Positions 32,024-41,667 of a DNA stretch of 64,000 nucleotides are shown piece by piece. The translations under genes and the position numbers were made by a program. Origin of the DNA: Clavaria fumosa (lineage: Eukaryota; Basidiomycota; Agaricomycetes; Agaricales; Clavariaceae); contig OX637797.1 of the NCBI GenBank assembly GCA_951802425.1, positions 2,790,001 to 2,854,000 of the forward strand, written 5' to 3'. Position 1 is the stretch's first letter; every line of letters starts with the position of its first letter. The notes beneath the pieces are model-generated. The model saw only the letters and a list, made by a program, of their open reading frames with translations, was not told where the DNA came from and made no database searches.

Positions 32024-35000
32024 TTACATCCGAGCTCCCACTCCAAGTGCAGCCCGAAATCTCTTGAACGGCTGGCAGGGGAGTGCTTTCGTGAATATGT
32101 CGGCTACCATGTTGTTCGTAGGGCAAAACTTTAGGTCGACTTCCATATTCACGACGTGCTCCCAAATGAAATGATGACGGATATCTATATGTTTCGCGCG
32201 AGAGTGCGAAACAGGGTTGCGAGAAAGCGCGATACAACCTTGGTTGTTGGCGTGAATCGTCGTTGCTTCAACCTGTGTGAATCCGAGGTCTTCAAGGAGC
32301 GTTCGGAGCCAGACAGCTTCCTTCGTCGCATTTGAGGCTGCCATGTACTCCGCTTCAACAGTGGACAGGGCAACCGTTGGCTGCTTCTTGGAGGACCATG
32401 AGATAGAACTTCCAGCAAAATCAAAGACAAAGCCGCTGACAGATCGTCTCGTATCGACATCCTGTGCCCAGTCTGAGTCAGTCCAGCCAATGAGGTCAAG
32501 TCCAGCCCATGAGCCGCCGAGTGTCAAGCCAAATTCCGCAGTGCCTTTCAGATAGCGGAACACATGTTTTATAGCCTCGAAATGAGCTTTGCCAGGGTTG
32601 CTAGAGAATTGCGCAAGCGTGGCGACGGCATACTGGCAGTCAGGACGAGTTTGGGTAGCATAGAGCAGGGCTCCGACGCGCTCGGGATACGATGCGCCAT
32701 TGGCGTATAACACAGTTGCTTGGGCTTTGGCAGGTGTAACAGGAGATTGTGAGGTCGTAAGGCGCTCACTTGGGGCGAGAGGAGTCGATACGGGAGTGCA
32801 GTTGGACATTCCGTAGCGTGCGAGGACCTCGCATATGTAAGCCATTTGGTTGAGTGTAATCGTTCGTAGATCGCGATTTCGCTCGACTTCAATTCCTAGG
32901 ATGAAGTTTAGCTTGCCCAGGTCAGTCACTTCAAATCTCTTGTTGATTGCTTCTTTGAACTCAACAACGTCTTCAGTTCTTGGCCCAGCAACACTCATGT
33001 CATCCACGTATGCGAGCACGACAACCGCCACGACACCGCCAGTTCGCTTGATGTACAGACAGTCATCGGCAACACTTTCCACGAATCCCAAATCGCTCAT
33101 GTTTGTATCTAGCTTTGTTTTCCATTGTCATCCGGCTTGTTTTAAACCCTAGAGCGGCTTTCGCAGTCTCCACAACCAGCCCTTCTTGGCTGGTTCGGCC
33201 ACTCCGTCTGGAACTCGCATGTATATCTCTTCGTCAAGATCGCCCTGGAGGTAGGCACCTCGAACATCGATGTGGTGGAGGGCCCAGTCCTCCTTAGCGA
33301 CAATGGCAAGAAGCGCTCGAAGGGTTGTGAATTTGGCTACAGATGCGTAAGTCCCATTGAAATCTTGTCCTGGTACCTGTGAGAAGCCCTGAGCGACGAC
33401 TTGAGCTTTGTGTTTCAATAGCTTTCCCTGGCCATCTCGCTTCTCTTTCAAGACCCAGCGGCTCCCGATGACGTTTCTTCCAGCGGGGGTGGTACGAACC
33501 CACTCAAAGGTGCCGGTTTCGCTTAACTGTGCGAGTTCGTCGCTGATAGCCTTCTCCCACTGCTTCGAGCATGGTGATAGCATGGCCTCGTGGTAGGATT
33601 GAGGCTCGTTCGCATACGCAACATACGCATGGTGATCGGTATGACGATTAAGGGCTTCCTCAATATCTACCTCTGTGGCTTCGTCTCCAAATCGCTCTGG
33701 TTCTTTCTGGTATCGGGTTGATGCGTCGCGTGGTGGAAGGTTAGCCCATTTGGATACTTTGGGTGTAGGTATGGGTGCATGTGCGACTTCTGTCGTTGGT
33801 GGTGTGACGGGCTGATTGATGGGATCAATACCATTGTGTGGTTCTAGTTCAGTTTCGGTCTGTGCGTTTCCTAAGTCGTCTGGGGTTAGTCCGGACAGGG
33901 CTTCAGGGGTGTAGCCATGGTCGATAACCGCTAGTTCGGTTGGTGTTTCATCTTCTATGAAATGTACGTCCCTTGATGATATGATCTTTTTGGTTTGTAG
34001 GTCTTCCAAACGATAACCCTTGGATTCATCCGCGTACCATCCGAGCAAACGACACTTTGTGGCAGTCACGGCAAGTTTTGCTCCACGTATTTTCTTCGGG
34101 ATATTTGCGTAGCAAATTGAACCAAAGACTCGGAGGTGCGAGACGTCGGGCTTGTGCCCAGTCCAAGCGCCGTATGGGACAACATCGGCCAAGGTTGGGG
34201 TAGGTGAGAGATTCCTTATATGCACTGCGTACTTAAAGGCTTCCCCCCAGTATCGTAGATCGATATGGGCTGTGTGCAACATACAGCGAACCATCTGGAA
34301 GTAGATGGCAATCGCTCGCTCCGTGATCCCATTCTGTTCAGGAGTATAAGGCATCGTCGTTTGGTGAGCAAGACCATTCTTATCACAAAATTTCTTGACA
34401 AGGTTGTTTAGGAATTCTCCTCCACCATCGCTGCGGATGATTCAGCATTTTTTATCTGACTGTTGCTCAAGTCTTGTGATGACAGTGATTAGAATTCCGT
34501 AAGCTTCGTCCTTTGAGGTGAGTAGCTCGCCTGTCCCGAAACGAGAGTTTGCTTCGATGATAACTAATGCGTAGCATTTTCCGGTCCAGGTTTCAACTGA
34601 CATTGGCCCAGTTAGATCGACGACGATAAGTCCCATTGGTGGGTGTTCCGTTGTGCTAGCCTTCGGGAATGGGAGGCGGTGAGACTTCCCAAGAGCACAT
34701 CCTTCGCAGATGTGATCGTACGTGTGCGGCGTCATTATAGTGAGTCCTATCACCATTTCTTTACTAGCAAGTTTACGGATTGCGTCTAGATTCAGATGGC
34801 CCATCTGCCTGTGCCATAGCCTAAGGCTCCCGCTTGCGTTTGCAAGGTAGGCGGTTCCGGTCTGGTGGTGAGTGCTCAAGACAATGCGATAGAGGTTTAT
34901 ACTCATTAGCTTCGCGCGGAAGAGTTCACCTCCACCGAGCATTACATTGATGCATCCTCCACCGAAGCTCCCGATGGCGCCATTGCGTTCCAGTTGACCG

Positions 35001-36139
35001 AGACTAACAAGATTAGCTGTAAGGTCTGGGACATGTAGAACGTCATGTAGGATGACCGTTCGAATCCCATCTGGCAGCTGGCACTTCAGGGTGATGCTGC
35101 CCCGTCCAAATACAGGTATGAGCTTCCCATCTCCGACTGATATTGTCTTCGCAGATGCTGATTCTGTGTACTGGGAGAAAATGGAGCGATCGAAGAACAT
35201 GTGGCGGGTTGCGGCACAGTCGAGTAGGACTTCGGGGATCTTTGCAGACCCATCTTGCATTGCGTACATGCGTCCCACCTCCCTTGTTCCGAGATCGCGG
35301 AGTTCGCTGACAGCTAGGTGAGCAGATCCTCCAGAATCCTTTTTTGTGTCGGCCTCGCGTTTGCGGCAGACGTTGGCCCAATGGCCCTTCTTGTGACAGT
35401 AGTTGCACTCGTCAGTTTTCTGTGGTTTACCGCATCCCTTGCCGTTATTTGACTTTCCGTGTACGTAGAGCGCTGTGTCTGTATTGGATTTATCATGCTG
35501 ACGGCGGTTTGCTTCTTGTAGTAGCTTTGTACTGACAAGGTGAGAGGTGAGTTCTGCTAGCTCAAATAGCGGGATTTTAACCAGCTCCCAGGAGGCTGTC
35601 TTTGGGAGGGAAAGAACGATTGCCCTAGCGAGGTGTAAGTCGCTGAGCGTCTCTCTGCATCCGGATATTCGCTGACTGATGTCGAGCATAGACGCAATGT
35701 GCTCGTCCATAGAAGCACCATCGGTGTATTTGCGGGTGTAGAGGTCTTCGAAGAGGTAGTGGACACTAATCTTTGATAGACTTGTCTGATGTACCCTCTT
35801 TAGCTCTTCCCACATAGCTTGTGCGGACGTCACGCTGTCCTTCTCGATGAATGGCAGCTGTGAATTTTCGCAAGCTCCTTTCAAATTCCCCATGGCCGCC
35901 TGGTCTCGTAGCTTCCAGTCTAGTCTTTCCCTCCTGACAAGTTTCTTTTCTGCTTCAGTGGCAGTCGTTTCTGCTTCTGGTGGACAATCTTCGTCATCGC
36001 TGACAACGAGCCAGAGGTATTTGGATTGTAAAGCAGATTTCATGTGACCTGACCATGAAGTGTAGTTCATGCCAGTCAACTTCGGAAACTTGAGGGTATC
36101 GGACGGGGACAAGCTGAGAGGATCGCTAGCGGGTCTCAT
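32024..36139 (-). pseudogene. Copia Gag-Pol polyprotein with three stops
   Basis: One frame of about 1370 codons from ATG 36139 to TAG/TGA at 32024. Stops are TGA at 34442-34444, TAG at 33149-33151 and TGA about 6 codons later. Domain order is that of Ty1/copia: UBN2-type Gag, zinc knuckle CNYCHKKGHWANVC, protease (LLDCAATRHMF), GAG-pre-integrase (LWHRQMGHLNLDAI..CEGCALGKSH), integrase core (VVDLTGPM, IRSDGGGEF, PYTPEQNGITER), RT with YVDDMSVAG, and RNase H (DSDWAQDVDTRRSVSGF, STVEAEYMAA). The TGA stops sit where KCR-IIRSD and AGR-QW would be expected. The ATG lies only four nt inside the LTR, within the presumed primer-binding site. Confidence 0.93.
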
Positions 36140-36143
36140 AATC
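36131..36143 (-). promoter_or_regulatory. Putative copia primer-binding site complementary to a tRNA-Met anticodon arm
   Basis: Directly inside the 5' LTR the minus strand reads GATTATGAGACCC. Its complement GGGTCTCATAATC matches the anticodon loop of tRNA-Met (CAU flanked by CT and AA). Copia of Drosophila is known to prime from an internal cut of initiator tRNA-Met, so a half-tRNA primer is plausible. The same 14 bases recur at 37040-37053 beside another copia remnant. Confidence 0.6.
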
Positions 36144-36418
36144 TATAAAGCAATGTGGTATAGGCACGGAAGGCTTAAGATCACGACGACTGGAGTTCAC
36201 ACAAGAAACGTGTATTGAGTAGTCGTAGGTGAACATAACAAAAGAGCACATACCTGGAGTTCATGCGAGAAACGTGAAGCTCCAGATACAGCGACGTGAA
36301 GATTATTCAAGGCGGCGAAGGCCCGTGCGCCTGTGGGCGCCAATTGAAATGGAGTCCGAAGTTATTCTACTAGTCCACAAAAGGTCGGATGTTAACCGAA
36401 CATGCTCAAAGTCCGTCA
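36144..36418 (-). repeat. Copia LTR (5' end)
   Basis: The upstream 275-bp LTR of the copia element, followed by the TGACT duplication at 36419-36423. Confidence 0.93.
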
Positions 36419-36700
36419 TGACTATTACAAGAGTGTTCCTTGTATATTGAGAGACAAGTCAGGTGAGACTATCAACTAGCATTAGAAACTGAACAGACAC
36501 TTCACTCTACCCTTGCACAACAAAGGAACCTTGCTGTCACAAGCCTGACAGATTCTCATACATTTACTGTAGCTTGGAGAGGTGCTCATGGACATTCCCC
36601 TTTTCAAGGCATTTTTCATTCTGGAGCCTAGTGCATAGTTCAACTACTATGAGTTGAGCTATGTCCTGGTGGTGTCAGACAACCTTGGTCCAAACTTCTT

Positions 36701-37053
36701 TTACCATTGGCTCTTTCCTAACAGTAAGAGACAGAGTTGGAGGGGTGCTTCAGCCAGCCCCTTTTGTATAGTTGCCTCACCAGATGTCCAGCAGGCTGTC
36801 TTATGCTCAGGTGCCTCCTGTTTGGCCAATGTTACAGTGGCCTCAGGCAGAGTGGCCTTCACCTTGCTCCCATCCAAGTGTCCTTCAAGGTTATGTGACC
36901 CACATTCCAGCTTGACACTGTCTTGGAAGATGATCCAGTTGGATCTGTTGGGTTGCAGTTTAGGGAGCAAAAGGTTTTAGTGGTTCAGGTTGGTGTAGCA
37001 AGTGACATGGCACAGTGAGTGTAGTTAGATCCTGCAGATGGGTCTCATAATCT
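36701..37053 (-). pseudogene. Second copia remnant: Gag start and primer-binding site
   Basis: On the minus strand from 37053, GATTATGAGACCC is followed by an ATG-AGA-CCC start, as in the intact copia, and then by stops. From 36970 an open segment encodes PKLQPNRSNWIIFQDSVK and HLDGSKVKA, the conserved N-terminus of copia Gag proteins. The presumed LTR begins TGAGAAAAG at 37053 and runs rightward. I could not define its far end. Confidence 0.6.
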
Positions 37054-37425
37054 GAGAAAAGTTCAGACTCCTGAATGATACAAGTTGATGGATTAAATCA
37101 TAGTACCTGATAAAAGTTCAGACTACAGACTGTGATTAGTACAGTATCAAAAGAAAGTGTTCATACCTCCTGAACAATGGGAGGGGTCAGTTGCAGTTGC
37201 ACCTATTATATATGTGTGGTGGTGCACAGTGGTAGTGAGTGGGGAACAAAGAGATGCAAAGGAGTGGCTTTAGAATGAAGGGTACAGTGTGTCTAGTACT
37301 AAAGGAGGAAAGGTGGGCAGCAGAGAACAGACATGAGAATGGCATATGAAAGAAGAAGAAGAAGAAGAGAGCATGCACAGGTGGGCACAGGTTTGAATAT
37401 CTAATAGAAGAAAGGGGAGTGAATG
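37054..37425. other. Presumed copia LTR remnant with a GAA microsatellite
   Basis: No gene is visible. AAAAGTTCAGACT occurs at about 37056 and 37115 in two slightly different contexts, suggesting internal duplication. A short GAA repeat lies near 37350-37367. Confidence 0.4.
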
Positions 37426-37701
37426 TAGGGAAGAGCACGGGTCATGGGTACAGGTACGGGTCTGGATTTCCCTACCTGTCAGCTTCAAAACAAGCCCAAA
37501 AACATCCAAATCAGATCAGAATTGACTGAGATACAATTAATTCATTGTTTTGATCATATCTCTCCCAATTCTGGTTCGATTTGAATGTTCTTGGGCTCAA
37601 AATGATGGGTAAACCTGCATGGGTCACAGGTGCGGGTACTGTGCGGGTACGGGTATGGGTAGAGCCTTGGATACCCATGGGTATACCCACGCTCTGCCCT
37701 A
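37426..37701. mobile_element. 276-bp hAT-type nonautonomous element, target duplication AGTGAATG
   Basis: The ends are imperfect inverted repeats: TAGGGAAGAGCACGGGT on the left against TAGGGCAGAGCGTGGGT from the right. They are flanked by a perfect 8-bp repeat AGTGAATG (37418-37425 and 37702-37709). An 8-bp duplication with TAGNG termini is the hAT superfamily signature. The interior has no ORF. GGGTA-like words occur near both ends as subterminal repeats. Confidence 0.75.
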
Positions 37702-38223
37702 AGTGAATGCAATATCTCAGCAGTGGCTATTGCTTACTCAGCCTACACCAAGCACTGCCATTTCTGATTCCTAAAGATGTTCCCTATGGACACTCATTCA
37801 TTTATTTCTCAGTCTTCTATGCACAAAAGATCAGGGTTGGAATGATCTCAGCACTTGGAAGCAGTAGGTCAGGTGCTAGTCAGATTCAAATTCACAGGTT
37901 TCACACATGAGGCTTCTGGAATCTCAACAAAAATTGGCAGGAATATTTGACTTTGACTGTCTTCGAAAGGAGCACGAAAAATCTAATGTACAAATGGAAA
38001 ACTAAGACATACAGGAGAATATCATGAGTCTGTCATTAATGCACAGCAATGAAGACAGAACATGTAAGCAGATAGGGGAAAGAAGTGGCACAACCAGAGC
38101 ATCGAATAACAATCACTGAGAAAACAGGTGGAGAGTGATTCACCAGGGTCTGTGTGCCAGAAACCGAAGTGCTAGATCGGTGTTGTATCGATGAACGTTG
38201 TTCTTGTCATTCCACTTTGTCAC
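37702..38223. other. Intergenic, 3' flank of GH128 copy B
   Basis: AT-rich sequence with no recognisable gene between the hAT-type element and the GH128 copy B stop codon. Confidence 0.5.
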
Positions 38224-39732
38224 CTAAGGAATATCAAACCATTTTTTACCAAGGTCGTTAGGTCGATTATTCCCGTCCACGAGGCGATTCGCAACATGTA
38301 CGTTATTCATGTCTTGGAAGGCACCTGGTGTGTGGGAAAAGGATTGTCAATGCCAAGTATGGTGAAAAGCATTCTGAGCAACCAACCGAAAGGGAAATAA
38401 GCCGTGATATAATCTTGCGAATCGAGCCAGGGCTTCATTCTCGCATTAAAGGCGTACGTGTCGCACACTTCCCGAAAAGTAAAATCCTATCACAACAAAC
38501 CACAGTCAGGCAATGGCAAGAGATTAGGAGGAATTCTTTTTACTGTGCACGCAAACTCCGTGATCATGACCCCCCCAGGGAACTCGGCATGCATTTCCTG
38601 AACATATGTCTGAAAGTTGGTAGCATCAAGTCCATACCAGTGCAGGCATAGGTAATCCCACTGGCACAATTCTAAGCCAGCGCTTCGGTAAACTGCAGCT
38701 GAAAACGACATACCTGGCATCCTCCCTCAAGCGCACATGCATCCAGAAACTGACGCATCCACCTTTTGCCGCCTTCACCGTTGGTGGTGGCAGGTGAGCC
38801 TAACTGGTAACCCTGGCTCCTGAGTGGCCTAAGATATTTAATCCATAAAGTCTTTCCCTCAGTCGGAGACATGTCGGCTTGCCCGGCAAGATCAGGTCTA
38901 AAAACGAACACCCACCAAACCAGCAAGCTCAGGCAAATATACTCCAAAGGAGTCATGATGAACTCACTCGTTCATACCGAGTGCGATTGTAGCATACCCA
39001 CTAACGACTGCTCTCTCGAACTCAGTTGTATGCTGGCGTCCCCACAGCATTGGCATGAATTTGATTTCGGGTAACATTCGTTGGAAATCATCACGACTGT
39101 ACGGATAATCGGGTGACCAGCCGTAAAGACTACGTGCGAGAATTAGAGAGCAAAGTGTAGAGACGAGTAGTAGCTCACTATCTGATATTGCCCCCTTTGA
39201 AAAGCGCCACCGCATTAGCATCACCGCCACCCCAACAAAGGCCACCCTTGCCACCAGGGGATGCAAGTTGGGAGGTGGGTAGGGGAGAGGGGGACCCAGC
39301 GGGAGGGGAAGAGGGGGGCCCAGCGGGAGGGGAAGAGGGGGACCCAGCGGGAGGGGAGGAGGGGGACCCAGCGGGAGGGGAAGAGGGGGACCGAGAGGGA
39401 GAAGAAGAGGGTACAGAAGGGAGTGAAGTGGGAGTGGCATTAGGAGTGGATACAGGAGCAACCAAAGGTGACCTTGATAATAGAGCGGACGCGGATGAAG
39501 CGGAGACAGCAGTGGAAGTAGGTGCAGGAGCAATAGGAGACGATGGCGGGGCTTGAATGGGGCGTTCGCAACGCACGCCGATACGCTGGACATGGCTCTC
39601 TTCGGAGAGTTGACCGTGATTATGGGACATACGAGGAACATGCCGAGCCTCAATGAATGGGGCATCAAGCAAGCAGACGAAGACTGCCAACGAGAATAGA
39701 GCGAGGATGCATGATATTTGTTTTGATAGCAT
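38224..39732 (-). CDS. Secreted GH128 (Asl1-like) beta-1,3-glucanase, copy B
   Basis: Six exons: 39732-39179, 39129-38968, 38897-38714, 38660-38544, 38486-38387 and 38324-38224, 405 aa. The N-terminus MLSKQISCILALFSLAVFV is a signal peptide. A Ser/Pro linker includes a repeated PPAGSPSS unit (about residues 112-150). The catalytic domain starts near GGKGGLCWGGG. Likely catalytic Glu residues are Glu239 in GMNEPDLAGQ, codon split by an intron, and Glu335 in MITEFACT. The motifs YGWSPDYP and LCLHWYG match copy A. All five introns share position and phase with copy A (9452-10848), so the two are paralogues. The true ATG is at 39732, since the in-frame codons upstream of it lack another ATG. Confidence 0.9.
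39295..39400. repeat. 24-bp coding minisatellite in GH128 copy B
   Basis: Four to five tandem copies of a unit close to GGGACCCAGCGGGAGGGGA encode the PPAGSPSS repeat of the linker. The unit is unlike the GGA triplet tract in copy A, so the linkers evolved separately. Confidence 0.85.
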
Positions 39733-40270
39733 CTTGGAGCAACACAGACCAGGCAGTGGGACCAAGGGTATAAGTGATTTCGAGCTGGAGGTGGTTGGGT
39801 GGTGACGAAGAAAGCGACGAACGGGTGGAATATGGAGAAGGGTAGCTAGGAGGTAGCCAAGTCGTCCATAGAATGAGTTCGGCGAGAAAACGGACTCTTA
39901 TACCAACATGACCAAGGTAGGGTAGTAATTGCACGGCCGTCATGGAAATGGTCCCTTGAAAAAATATCTTCGGTCGTACAGTCGAGGCAAGCAACTACTG
40001 ACTTGGAGTTAGAGAGTTAAGGAGCGCGAGATAGGGGGTCATTTCCATATTTGGGAGTCTAATTTATCTCAATTTCTGTACGTTTTCTCTTTCCTCTTTT
40101 TATCTCATTTCTGCCTCAAATATTTCTTGTCTCTTTTTTTTGTTTTGCTTTTTTCTCGGACTTGTACCACGCCACCGCTGCCTCGCTCAACGTCTCACGT
40201 TCATCCATCCAGCGCAGAGGAGAACTCTTTTTATATATTTTAATATTTTCAACTCCCACTGGCTCATATC
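39733..40270. promoter_or_regulatory. Shared upstream region of divergent GH128 and RRM genes
   Basis: A 538-bp interval between two start codons on opposite strands. The half next to the RRM gene is pyrimidine-rich (CTTTTTTC-like tracts at 40080-40160), common before strongly expressed fungal genes. TATATATTTTAAT lies near 40230. Confidence 0.5.
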
Positions 40271-41421
40271 ATGTCCGACGCCCCTGCCGCCCAAGTCACT
40301 CAAAATGGCGCGCTTCCGACAACGCAAGATAATCCAGACCAGGCTCCATCTCACAAGGTCTGCAAAATTCATTTCTGATGTGGCACATCTACTCTCCTCA
40401 TAAGCAAGTTCCAGGTCTTTGCAGGCAATCTTGCGTACAGTACAACGGACGAGGGGCTGAAGGCTTTCTTTGCGCCTGTTCAGGCCGATATGTCAGTCTC
40501 TCATTGTCTCATCGCATCCATCTACAACGAACCTCACTTCCAAATTGTAGACTCTCTGCCGAAGTCATATTTCGTGGCTCTCGGCCGGCGGGTTACGGCT
40601 TCGTGACATTTTCAAGCGCAGAGGCTGCACAACAAGCCGTAGACCTCCTCTCCAAGAAGCAGCTTGACGGCCGCGAAATACTCGTCGAGGTCGCCAAGTC
40701 CGCAGACCAGAAGCCAGAAAGGAGAGAGAGGAAGACCAAGTGGAGGTCAAACAGGCGCGGCGTCAAGCCCGTTCCAGGCGAGGTGTCCGAGGCTGAAGCC
40801 TCTGGCGATCCCGAAGCTGTGCCACAAGCCCATCGTACCGCAGTTGAGGACGACGCGCCCACGAGACCCAGGAAGAAGAAGTCTCCCGTACTGCCTCTCT
40901 TCCTTTCATGAATCTACACACTTCTAATAATAACTTGCCGCTAGCGCAAACCCAAGCAAGAAGCAGGTGAAGCTTCTGGGGACGCCGCCCCCCCCGCTGA
41001 CGGAGAGGTACCCAAGAAAGCCTCTCCGCGCCCTCGCAGGCAACCTAGGGCACCGCGTGTTGCTCGGCCCGCGGGTCAGGACCCCGCCGGCGAACCTTCC
41101 AAATCTGTCCTCTTCGTTGCCAACCTCGGCTTCAATGTTGACGATGACGGTCTCAAGGTCCTGTTCACCGACGCAGGAATCTCCGTCGTTTCCGCCCGCA
41201 TTGTTCGCAGGCACTGGGGGACTCCCAGGAAGAGCAAAGGCTACGGCTTCGTGGATGTCGGTGATGAAGCGGAGCAGCAAAAGGCCATACAAATCCTCCA
41301 GGGAAAAGAAGTTGAAGGAAGGGTCATCGTGGTCAAGGTCGCGGTCAACACCGTCGATAACCCCGAAGGCGTAACGGAAGCAGCGGACCAACCAGAGGCC
41401 GCCGCTCAGGAGGTCGCTTAA
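40271..41421 (+). CDS. Two-RRM RNA-binding protein
   Basis: Four exons: 40271-40357, 40415-40491, 40551-40887 and 40945-41421, 325 aa. RRM1 (about residues 29-105) has RNP2 VFAGNLAY and RNP1 PAGYGFVTF. A basic/acidic linker follows (RRERKTKWRSNRR, PRKKK, and an RPRRQPRAPR patch). RRM2 (about 219-298) has LFVANLGF and SKGYGFVDV. The tail is acidic and Ala-rich. The third intron uses donor GTACTG at 40888, chosen because the alternative at 40881 shifts RRM2 out of frame. Its role could be in mRNA or rRNA processing; the sequence does not decide. Without intron 3 removal, translation would stop at 40909. Confidence 0.85.
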
Positions 41422-41667
41422 CGATCGTATCAACGCTTCACATCGCTCCCTTCTCTTTTCCCTTTAGGAGCCTGTCTGCCTTCTGCTTTTTTTTGTTCAT
41501 ATGGCTTGACTTGTCTGTCGCGCATCGGGTACCGTTTCTTCTAAGCGTACAGACCCTCTTGTTGCCTGCCCATAAGAGATTTGTACATTGTATGGTGTTC
41601 ACGTCAACGAGTAGCGCTCAGCACCGCCAAATAATTTTTTTCAAGCCTACACTTTACAGCCACCTCC

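Larger units (their letters stand above)
31737..36418 (-). mobile_element. Full-length Ty1/copia element, 4682 bp, target duplication TGACT
   Basis: 275-bp LTRs at 31737-32011 and 36144-36418 are flanked by TGACT (31732-31736 and 36419-36423). One long minus-strand Gag-Pol frame fills the interior. LTR ends are TGACGG..TTTATA on the coding strand, so the 3' end is not the usual CA. LTR copies differ at about 10 sites by eye, all C/T or G/A. The polyprotein has three in-frame stops, so this copy is not autonomous. Confidence 0.95.

Noticed and set aside
39295..39400. CRISPR-like repeat array
   Set aside because: The 24-bp units are contiguous without spacers and encode a Ser/Pro linker within GH128 copy B; the genome is eukaryotic.
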